Assembly: GCA_023436715.1 (NCBI GenBank)
Contig: JAEZIJ010000251.1
Location: forward strand, 1-13,286
DNA length: 13,286 bases
Direction of reading: 5' to 3'
Source of the DNA: Acidobacteriota bacterium
Lineage (GTDB): Bacteria > Acidobacteriota > Terriglobia > Bryobacterales > Bryobacteraceae
The position numbers were made by a program, and so were the translations under genes. Below the pieces are notes generated by a model. The model was not told the origin of the DNA. It searched no databases and was given only the letters and a program-made list of their open reading frames with translations. Positions 6,769 through 13,286 of the stretch are shown piece by piece. Within the stretch, counting starts at the first letter, position 1, and each line of letters opens with the position of its first letter.

Positions 6769-8037
6769 CTACCTCCTTCCTTGCATGCGCCGACCGATCG
6801 ACGCCGCCAGTTCCGGGTTCTTGAACCGCAGATTCGCGCCCCGCACCTCGGCCCGTGACGGCCGTAACCGCGGCGCCAGTTGCATCTCGAAGCCGGGCAG
6901 ACCGAGATCCGGCGGCCGCCGCACGTGCAAGTGGCGGTGCAGGGTGCCCTCGGTATCGTCCGTCATGAGGATCTGCATTTGTCCCTTCGGGAGATTCTTG
7001 ATGCGCTCATCTTCGGCGCGATACTCTCGCTCCTCGCGCTCCGATCCGCTCTCGCCTCGTTCGAATCGCTCCCAGCCGAACAACTGCTGGCGCACAAGCG
7101 ACACCGTCCGCTTCATCACCCGCTGTTCGGCCGACGCGCGGATGAAGAACTTCGACGTCTCCTCGTCCTGCGTGCGCAGTGCGATCTTCGTATTCGGCGC
7201 CGAAGTCACGTCATCCTTGAAGCCCCGCCCGACCTGCAACAACTGCGGCAGGCTCTGCATCGAGAACAGGAAAGCCGTGTTCGTTCCCCGCGCTGTCTGT
7301 AGGATCTGGGCGAAGTTCCGGTACCCAAACGGCGCGAACTCATCCAGAACCACGCTCAGAATCGGCCGGCTGGGACGCTTGCGGTCCTCCTCGCTCTCGT
7401 ACCGTTTGCCGACCACGAGCTGAAGATTCTGGAGCAGCATCTTGCCGAGCGCGCGCACGGGCTCGGTATTCTTGTTGATGTTCAGCGTCACGAACAGGAT
7501 CAACTCGCGGTCGATCACGTCGTCGATAGACAACAGATCCTCGTACGGGCCGGTAATCACGGACAGCTCGTCGTCCAGAAACGTCATGCACTCGTTCAGC
7601 AGACCCTGGATCTTGGGCACTCGTTCGCGGTCGTTGAACGACTCGACCAGGTTCCGTACCGACATCTCGAAGTTCAAACCGCGCTGCAACGAGACCGCGG
7701 AATCGGCCTGGATTTGCCGCCGGGCCTTGTCGATCTGCTCCTGAAGGACGTCCTTGTCCAGCGCCATCACGATCACGTCGTAGAAATTGAACGGCAGCCC
7801 GGTGTAGTGCAGCACGCGCACGATGTCAGCCAGGTAGTTCAACTGGTGCTTGGCGAAGAACTCGTCGTGCAGGTTGAAACTACCGAAGACCATGTTCACC
7901 TGCGCCATGTAGTTCTCGTCGGTCGTGTGGAAGGGGTTGTAGAGGCACGACAGATCCGGCCTCGCAGGATTGATGAGCCGCAGATCGCCGAGGCGGCCGG
8001 CGCGGTTGATATACGGTAGAAGTATCTGAAATGCCAA
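6769..8037 (-). pseudogene. VirD4/TraG-type coupling protein, C-terminal part only
   Basis: Coupling proteins are membrane ATPases that feed relaxosome DNA to a type IV secretion channel. This 422-residue product has the C-terminal half: INPARPDLSCLYNPFH near the start (22-37), Walker B ILSVVLDEFAPFGYRNF (226-242, D232, E233), FSMQSLPQL with the sensor glutamine (258-266), and the TraM-recognition-like segment APNTKIALRTQDEETSKFF (280-298). The N-terminal transmembrane helices and Walker A loop, which every functional member needs, are missing. Recognisable homology starts at LLPYINRAG (about residue 6). Upstream in frame a TGA lies at 8046-8044, and the only start is a TTG at 8037 without a clear ribosome site. 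A remnant, or possibly an unusual short protein used with another ATPase. Confidence 0.75.
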
Positions 8038-8375
8038 GACCCGTCACACTTACACCGGACATTCTCCAGGCTGCCCTGAGCGGACTCGAAACACAGCGCG
8101 AGCGGATCGACAGGCAGATCAGTGAAATCCGCCGCTTGCTTGGCACGACTCAACCTGCCGCTGCGAAGCCCGCAAAGCGTCCGATGAGCGCCGCGGGGCG
8201 AGAACGGATTGCAGCCGCACAGCGCAAACGCTGGGCCGCTTCGAAAGAAACGGCTTCCGCCGCCAAGCCCGAAAAGCGGAAGCGGAAACTCAGCGCCGCT
8301 GGAAGGAAGGCAATCGCCGAGGCGGCGAAGCGCCGTTGGGCGGCGCAGCGGGCATCCAAAGCGGCTGCCAAGTAA
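8031..8375 (+). CDS. Small basic DNA-binding-like protein with two SAAGR..RWA repeats
   Basis: A 114-residue protein that is very Lys/Arg/Ala-rich. Residues 1-38 form a helical head (LTPDILQAALSGLETQ, then IDRQISEIRRLL). Two copies of one motif follow: SAAGRERIAAAQRKRWA (53-69) and SAAGRKAIAEAAKRRWA (88-104), joined by a Lys/Pro-rich linker. The motif resembles the short basic repeats of histone-H1-like tails and of NUMOD3-type nuclease-associated modules and is common in Acidobacteriota proteins as far as I recall. Nucleic-acid binding is inferred from composition and repeats. The ATG at 8031 overlaps the TTG of the divergent coupling fragment by seven bases, and no strong ribosome site precedes it. 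The gene starts the plus-strand block with the helicase and Gp157. Confidence 0.65.
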   Translation: MPRPVTLTPDILQAALSGLETQRERIDRQISEIRRLLGTTQPAAAKPAKRPMSAAGRERIAAAQRKRWAASKETASAAKPEKRKRKLSAAGRKAIAEAAKRRWAAQRASKAAAK

Positions 8376-8526
8376 CCAGAGCATCGAGCATTTCAGTAAA
8401 GAGCCTGCCGGGCCGTACCGTAGTCCCGCGATAACGGAATCACTGTGCTCGCGCGACGGGCCAATCCTTCGCGCGACACGCCCCAGATTCGCTCCCCGCC
8501 TGTACCTATTTCCATGCGGTCATCAA
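8376..8526. other. Spacer before the broken helicase gene
   Basis: About 150 bases between the small basic protein and the ATG that starts the helicase reading frame. No strong ribosome site is visible before 8527 and no gene is convincing on either strand. An in-frame extension leftwards to 8209 overlaps the basic-protein gene and is therefore unlikely. Confidence 0.4.
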
Positions 8527-10827
8527 ATGCACAACATCGACTCGATCGGTAGTTACCTGCGTCAGTTCGCCAACGTGCTCGAGGACCGAATACTCGAGCA
8601 GTTTCCGCCTCTGCACCAAGCCGGCTAGCCATTGCCGGATGCGCTGCGGCATCTGCGCCGGACTCCGTATCCCGCCCAGGCGTTGGCCATCGCCGGCATC
8701 GCAAAGCGATGGGCGTCCGACAGCGCGGCCGCGGCGATCGCAGAGTGCGGCACGGGCAAGACCCTGATCTCACTCGGCGCCATGCACGTTCACGCCAACG
8801 GGAAGCCCGTTACCGCGCTCGTCATGGTGCCGCCGCAGTTGACCATGAAGTGGTGTCGGGAATGCCTGTTGACGCTACCGAGGGTGCGCGTTTTCCTGAT
8901 CGACGGGATTCGCAATGGCGTCGGATCGAATGGGCATGCCGGTGTGAACGAGGTCCGGTATCGCAACGGGCGCATCGTGCGCGAAGGGCTGCGGACCACG
9001 CTGAGCGAGATACGTCTGTGCGGCAACTGGCGCTCCGCGCGGGAGCGGTGGGCGGAGTTGTGCGACTGCCCGGCCGTGTTCGTACTTTCCCGCGAAACCG
9101 GAAAGCTCTCGTACTTCTGGCGCCATGCGTATGGAGTGCCGCGGAGCGGGCCGTTCAATGGGTCGATCGTCAATCCCGACACCGGCCGGCCGGTCTTAAC
9201 TGAAGACGACCAGTTGCGGAGAGCGGACTTCCGCAAGACAAAGCACAGCGAACCTGTGCTGCCCGATGAGCAATCGAAGGCCGGGAAAGCCCGCCGCGCG
9301 ATGTTCAGCGCGCTGTGGCAGGCGGATGGACGCAAGGTTCGCCGATGCGCGCCGATCGACTTTATCGGTCGTTACCTGAAAGGCTTCTTCGACTACGGAA
9401 TCGCTGACGAAGTCCACGAACTCAAAGGCGACACGGCACAAGGGGCGGCGCTCGGCACGGTCGCCACGTGCGCCAGGCGAACGGTGATCCTCACCGGCAC
9501 CCTGAATGGCGGCTACGCGGACGAGCTCTACAACATTCTTTTCCGGCTCAATCCGGGGAAGATGCTGGCGGAGGGATTCGCCCACGGCGATGCGGGCGTT
9601 CGGGCGTTCTCGGAGACGTACGGCGTGCTGGAGAAGGTGACCACGGTCACTCCGGCCGATAATGCCTGCTCGGACAAGGCGAGGGTAACCACGCGGGTCC
9701 GGCGTCGGCCCGGCGCGTCGCCGCTCCTATTCGGACGTTTCCTGATGGAGCTAGGTGCGTTTGTTTCGCTCGAAGACATCTCCGACGCGTTGCCGCCGTA
9801 TGAAGAAGAGGTCGCAACAGTCGAGATGGACGCGTCGCTCGCCCAGGCGTACAAGGGGCTGGAAGAGGATATCAAGGCTGCGCTCGAAGAGCACCGCGGC
9901 AACCAGTCGGTGATGAGCACCGGGTTGAGCGCTCTCATGCTGTATCCGGATCGACCGTTCCACCTCGGGACGCTGTACGGTTATGCAACGAATCCAGAGA
10001 CCGGCGAACGCGGGCGCTTCGTGATCTCGGATCCGCCGGACCTTGACGGGCACGCGGTCTACGCAAAGGAGCACCGGTTGCTGGAGGAGGTCAAGGCCGA
10101 GCTCAGGCAGGGTCGCCGCTGCCAGGTCTATGCTGTCTACACGCAGAAACGGGATGTGACCCAGCGGCTAAAGGACCTGCTCGGCCGCGAGGGCATCCGA
10201 GTCGAGGTGTTGACGACGGCCGTCCCGCCGGAGGCGCGCGAGGCCTGCGGCAACTCAAAGCGGGCCTGCAGGTGTGCATCGCTCACCCACGCCTGGTAGC
10301 CACCGGGCTCGACCTGCTCCACTTCCCGACCATCCTCTTCTACGAATCCGGCTATTCGATCTTCGTGTTGCGCCAGGCCAGCCGGCGTAGTTGGCGCATC
10401 GGGCAAAAGCAGCCGGTGCGTGAAGTACTTGGCTTACTCCGGGACTATGCAGGAGAACTGCCTGCGCCTGATGGGGAAGAAGTTGCTGGTCTCGCTCGCG
10501 ATGGAAGGCAAGTTCGCCACTCACGGCTTGCAGGCACTGGACGATGACGGAGACATGCTGACGGCGATGGCGCGCGAACTTGTGATGCAGAAGGGTGTCG
10601 GCGAGAAAGCCGATGCGTGCTGGCGCGAGTTGCAGAAGCAGCACGCTCGGCTACTGGAGAGCCAGCGGACTCGCCCGGCCGAAGTCGCGGCTGTTACAGA
10701 AGGCGCCTCGCCGAATCCCGAGCCATCGCAGAAACCCGAAGCACTCGTTGAGCTGGCCTTGGTGCGCCGCGACCCGGCGCACCGGCCGCGCTACAGAGAC
10801 GACGCACAACTCTCTCTCGGTTTCTGA
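8527..10827 (+). pseudogene. SF2/SNF2-like DNA helicase, three lesions (amber plus two frameshifts)
   Basis: Would unwind or translocate DNA for the element. The restored frame is 766 residues from the ATG at 8527. The first 33 codons read well (IGSYLRQFANVLEDRILEQF) up to TAG at 8626-8628, after which the same frame continues into PDALRHLRRTPYPAQALAI. Walker A CGTGKT starts near 8746, Walker B DEVH at 9406 and motif III ILTGT near 9483. Near 10230-10250 the frame changes; the next frame carries motif V HPRLVATGLDLLHFP (about 10284) and motif VI QASRRSWRIGQ (about 10374). At about 10415-10424 the first frame returns at VKYLAYSGTMQENC and runs to TGA at 10827. A long insertion with CxxC-like and WxxHAYG segments lies between Walker A and DEVH. 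Motif V/VI are SNF2-like. Confidence 0.75.
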
Positions 10828-10831
10828 CTCG

Positions 10832-10842
10832 AAAGGAGGTGA
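10832..10842 (+). promoter_or_regulatory. Strong ribosome-binding site for the Gp157-family gene
   Basis: AAAGGAGGTGA, a near-perfect anti-16S match, lies just before the ATG at 10847 and only a few bases after the helicase stop. It decides this start over the many upstream in-frame codons of a longer open frame that overlaps the helicase gene. Confidence 0.75.
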
Positions 10843-10846
10843 AAGC

Positions 10847-11491
10847 ATGAGTACAGCTGTGGCTGCGCCCAGCGCCCGCGAAGTGGCGAAAGGGCTCAGC
10901 ATGTTCGAAATCGACGAATCGCTCGCCGCACTGGTTGAAGCAGCGGAAGAGTGCGCCCAGGCCAACAACGGCGAGGTATCGGACGAACTCAAGACCGCGC
11001 TGGCCACCTATGCCGAGGCTTTCGGCTACAAGGTGGACCGGATCGCCGAGTATCTGAAGGCGCAGAAAGCGGAGGCTGAGTTGGCGCGAGGAGAAGCCGA
11101 GCGTCTGCAAGCACGCTACAAGGCGGCCGAGAACCGTGAGAAGCGGCTGAAGCAGATGCTGGCGTGGTTCATGATCACACGCAGCGTGCGCCAGTTGCGC
11201 GGCGCGCTGAACACCATCACGCTGCAATCCAACAGTGCCCCGTCACTTGTGATTGACGAGGGTACTCACATTTCCGACACCTTCTACCGAGCGAGGATCG
11301 ATCTCACTTGGCCGGAGTGGACCGAGATCCTCGATGCACTGCCGCCCGGCCTGCGGCATCGCCTTTGGAGTGCGGAAGGCAAGATGGTCCAGAAGGAACT
11401 CCAACGAGGAATCCTGTCCGACGCCGTTGCTCGCGGCGAACCGATCCCTGGCGTCACACTCGTCAAAGGAAGCCACATCAGGCTGCGTTGA
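10847..11491 (+). CDS. Gp157-family (phage nuclease-inhibitor-like) protein
   Basis: A 214-residue protein with the Siphovirus Gp157 pattern (Pfam PF05565): SMFEIDESLAALVEAAEE (18-35), the GEVSDELKTALATYAEAFGYK segment (42-62, stated here in part), then a long heptad-type helix from VDRIAEYLKAQKAEAELARG (63-82) through RYKAAENREKRLKQMLAWFM (90-109), and a beta-rich end with LNTITLQSN (121-129), LVIDEG and GVTLVKGSHI. Some phage Gp157 proteins are described as protecting phage DNA from a host nuclease; many family members are simply called unknown. Here it lies 19 bases after the broken helicase, with an intact frame and strong ribosome site, so it may still be made. A role in protecting or organising element DNA is inferred. 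Confidence 0.7.
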   Translation: MSTAVAAPSAREVAKGLSMFEIDESLAALVEAAEECAQANNGEVSDELKTALATYAEAFGYKVDRIAEYLKAQKAEAELARGEAERLQARYKAAENREKRLKQMLAWFMITRSVRQLRGALNTITLQSNSAPSLVIDEGTHISDTFYRARIDLTWPEWTEILDALPPGLRHRLWSAEGKMVQKELQRGILSDAVARGEPIPGVTLVKGSHIRLR

Positions 11492-11654
11492 CGATTCCTA
11501 TTGCCCCCAGTTGTCTCGCCAGCGGCGCGGGTCCCTGATAAGGCCAGTTCAGTACGTTAACCACACCGTCTGGGCAAGGTCTATCATCGGCGGAGGGCGC
11601 GAGCGGGCAGTGCGCGCTATACTTCCCGCGGACAGCATTTCTATGAAATAGTCT

Positions 11655-11872
11655 ATGGGCCCGTACTGGGCGGCCATGTGGAAACCGGCCGGAATGCGAC
11701 GGAGCAGTAGTAGCCGAGCGTTCCTTTGGCTTGCAGTCCCGCTCTTTGCACCTGTGTTCGGCCGGTCGAGCGATTCCGATCCCAAAGCCCTTCTCGAAGA
11801 AGCAGAAAAGCTGGTGCTGCAGGCGGGTGCGCCGCTCTGTACTGTTGAAAGGCTGAGGCAGGAGTGGTCGAC
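11655..11872 (+). pseudogene. Possible decayed start of a secreted repeat (TPR-like) protein
   Basis: An open frame starts with ATG at 11655 or 11694 and reads RRSSSSRAFLWLAVPLFAP, an arginine-rich then apolar N-terminus like a signal peptide. It continues with SDSDPKALLEEAEKL, which resembles the first helix of TPR-type sensor or CHAT proteins I associate with Solibacter-like bacteria. After this point the composition changes to shadow-like sequence and no further family pattern continues in the same frame. I stop the feature at about 11872, where the resemblance is lost. Evidence is weak; it may be chance. Confidence 0.25.
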
Positions 11873-11969
11873 TAGGTGGCACTCCAATTCCGCCACTCGC
11901 GAAGGCCCGGCCGACGGTGGCTCTGGCGTCTCGGCGCGCGAAACGAGCTTCGAGATGCGCAGAAGGCGC

Positions 11970-12179
11970 TCAGCTAACGGCGTTCGTAGCCATAGCAGGC
12001 CCTGGATCATGTTTCTCGTACCCGCTCGCGTCAAACTCCGTTCGCAACATCGCGCTTGCCACCCCGGTGAGCCAGATCAGGCCCATGTCGTGGTTGACAC
12101 CCACGACAAGGCATACCTCGTTGCGCCGCGTGTCCAGCAGCCACATTCCTGGCATAGTGTCGCTTAGCTTCACCGGCAC
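11970..12179 (-). CDS. Small hypothetical protein (69 aa)
   Basis: GTG at 12179 is preceded by GAGGAG with about seven bases of spacing. The product reads as a plausible soluble domain: VKLSDTMPGMWLLDTRRNE, then CLVVGVNHDMGLIWLTGVAS, ending MATNAVS. The frame remains open upstream to 12258, where the sequence GTGITWINRQSAP also looks protein-like, so it could instead be the C-terminus of a longer, broken gene. No domain is recognised. No neighbouring gene on the same strand supports an operon. Confidence 0.35.
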   Translation of the reverse strand: MPVKLSDTMPGMWLLDTRRNEVCLVVGVNHDMGLIWLTGVASAMLRTEFDASGYEKHDPGPAMATNAVS

Positions 12180-12412
12180 ATTGCTCTCCTCTGGGGCGCT
12201 CTGCCGGTTGATCCAGGTGATACCTGTTCCGTTTGATAGTCCCGAGAGGAGCGCACCCTACGTTTCGGCGCCAGTTGGGCTTGCGGTAGCCGGACAGCGA
12301 GAAGACGGACAAAACAGTTGCCGCTGCCGGCAACTGTGCCGCTCTTGCAGCCCCGAAGAAAGGTGCAGAGCCTTCCGTTTTGTTCACTCCCCATGTAGGC
12401 GGCCGCCACTTC

Positions 12413-13168
12413 CTACGGAAGGTAGAGCCCCAGCGCCTTGGTGTCCAGTATGCCTCGTCGGAGCCTCGGGTTGAGTCCGTAGGCCGACGGTGGTATCGGC
12501 CTAGCCAAGCTCCTCAAGTCGGCGCCAGGATGGTACGGAACGAAGTTCGCATGAGCCTTGGAACGGTCGGCGCCAGCCAAAGACGAGTCCTGCAGAAAGC
12601 TCTGGAAGACATCGTTCTTCGGTGAGGATTGCAGAATGAACGGCATTGACGCGGTCGCCTGGGCATTCGACGCGACGCCAATATAGTCGCCTGCGGTGAA
12701 GCAGGGCCCGGTACACCGGTCGTTCCGAGAGAGCCAGGTCGTAGGGTCGATTCCGGAGTTGGCCACGGCTGTCACGCCAGCGGCACCCTGCTGGAAATAG
12801 GCCGCGCGGGTGAGAAGCGGCAAAGTACGACCCGTTGGGCCGCCGAAGGTGAAATACGAGAACCAGTAATCGGGAAGTCCGGTTAAGCTTCGCGTTGCCA
12901 CGGACACGCCAGCTAGGAACTGGTCGTCTGCCTCGGCGTTGAGTAAGCCACAGGACGCGTCCGACCGGCACACGTATACGTTGTTGTAGCCACCATTATT
13001 GACCAGGAACGCGACAGCCCACTGTCCGTTTCGGGAGCCCCTGGCATCCAGGTGAGAAGGAGCGTAATAGACGGTGGCGCACCCGAGAGTTCCGCAGTAG
13101 GTTTCCGGAGAGTTGTTCAGAGGTTCCCCGAACGTCGCGATGACGGAAGGCGCAGTCCACGGAACTTG
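12413..13168 (-). pseudogene. C-terminal fragment of a secreted BNR/sialidase-like protein
   Basis: The minus frame is open from 13168 to the TAG at 12413 (251 codons) without a convincing start. It begins PWTAPSVIATFGEP and has many Gly, Asn, Ser and aromatic residues, typical of secreted beta-propellers: VYYAPSHLDARGSRNGQWA, NNGGYNNVYVCRSDASCG, and DRCTGPCFTAGDYIGVASN, where GDYIG resembles the GDY motif in BNR/sialidase-like proteins. Cysteines occur in pairs, fitting an exported protein. Immediately upstream is a TGA (13171-13169); another frame there (about 13195-13160) reads RCLKVVDKFRG, so a frameshift may have split the gene. The C-terminus after about 12600 is less convincing. No operon link to the element. 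Confidence 0.4.
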
Positions 13169-13199
13169 TCAACGACTTTGAGACACCTGCCCGCATAAA

Positions 13200-13286
13200 T
13201 TAGTGTTGCTCCTCTTCGCTGGCCGCCCGGGCGGGCGGCGGGTTGATCCAGACAGCAGTGGGTCGGGCCGGAGGCTTGGGATGCGC
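13200..13286 (-). CDS. Possible C-terminal tail of a gene entering from the right
   Basis: The minus strand is open from the right edge to a TAA at 13202-13200 (28 codons). The tail is Pro/Ala-rich and ends with RAASEEEQH. It has the base composition expected for coding sequence here, but it is too short to assign. A 7-bp hairpin (13222-13228 with 13233-13239) lies inside it with no following T-run. Confidence 0.2.
   Translation of the reverse strand, partial: AHPKPPARPTAVWINPPPARAASEEEQH

Larger units (their letters stand above)
11492..12412. other. Largely degenerate region with two weak ORFs
   Basis: Open frames on both strands overlap one another, with no family match for most. Two pieces stand out and are listed separately: a secreted-protein-like start at 11655 and a small ORF with a good ribosome site ending at 11970. 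TATACT at 11618-11623 could be a -10 box for the first, but no -35 hexamer is visible. From 12180 to 12412 no convincing gene is seen on either strand. The region marks the change from the element's gene block to eroded sequence. Confidence 0.45.

Noticed and set aside
7896..8384. Minus-strand open frame that might hold the coupling protein's N-terminus
   Set aside because: It shows no transmembrane helices or Walker A loop and is antisense to the Lys/Ala-rich basic gene.
8209..8628. Long plus-strand open frame running into the helicase
   Set aside because: Its first 106 codons overlap the small basic protein in another frame and look like shadow; only the part from 8527 on resembles the helicase N-terminus.
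8626..8628. Amber codon as programmed readthrough or genetic-code change
   Set aside because: The same gene carries two frameshifts, and TAG is used as a normal stop by neighbours such as the coupling fragment, so ordinary decay or error is simpler.
10595..10846. N-terminal extension of the Gp157-family frame
   Set aside because: It overlaps the helicase C-terminus and lacks a ribosome site, while a near-perfect one precedes the ATG at 10847.
13222..13239. GC-rich 7-bp hairpin, possible terminator
   Set aside because: No T-run follows on either strand, and it lies in a GC-rich coding-like stretch where such dyads arise easily.

Overview
This is a GC-rich bacterial stretch that reads as a degraded, integrated conjugative or plasmid-like element. 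No gene names the host. The codon use, the two SAAGR...RWA repeats in one small basic protein and the general style of the genes suggest Acidobacteriota (Solibacter/Bryobacter-like), but this is only an impression. There is no rRNA, tRNA, CRISPR array, integrase or complete transposase in the window.

Layout, left to right. Positions 1-120 look like one end of an IS21-like insertion sequence, with two degenerate 25-bp repeats. It cuts off a small conserved gene (109-240, minus). From there to 3710 runs a tightly packed minus-strand operon, read right to left: a Rad52-family annealing protein, a 119-residue unknown, an archaeo-eukaryotic-type primase with a C-terminal zinc-binding motif (the family Pfam links to TOTE systems), a 202-residue unknown, an 85-residue membrane protein and the truncated gene. 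Starts and stops overlap or nearly touch (ATGA, TGATG, 2-nt gaps). A lone plus-strand gene (3775-4542) for a PD-(D/E)XK nuclease-like protein, DUF6946-like, sits upstream of Rad52. It is followed by an intergenic stretch with an 11-bp x 4 tandem repeat.

From 8037 down to 4705 is a second minus-strand operon, apparently for DNA transfer: the C-terminal part of a VirD4/TraG-type coupling ATPase lacking its Walker A half, a membrane/coiled-coil protein, a 170-residue unknown and a replication-relaxation-like winged-helix protein. The coupling gene stops being recognisable exactly where a divergent plus-strand block starts. That block (8031-11491) holds a small basic repeat protein, a large SF2/SNF2-like helicase and a Gp157-family protein. 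The helicase is broken by an in-frame amber codon and two mutually compensating frameshifts.

From 11492 to the right edge there is little intact coding sequence: a signal-peptide-like ORF that decays, a 69-residue ORF with a good ribosome site, a broken fragment of a secreted BNR/sialidase-like protein and perhaps the tail of a gene entering from the right.

Together, primase, Rad52-type annealing protein, helicase and Gp157 form a plausible replication/recombination set, and the coupling protein, coiled-coil membrane protein and relaxation-like protein a transfer set. The lesions in the helicase and coupling genes, and the IS-like truncation, suggest the element is no longer mobile by its own means.
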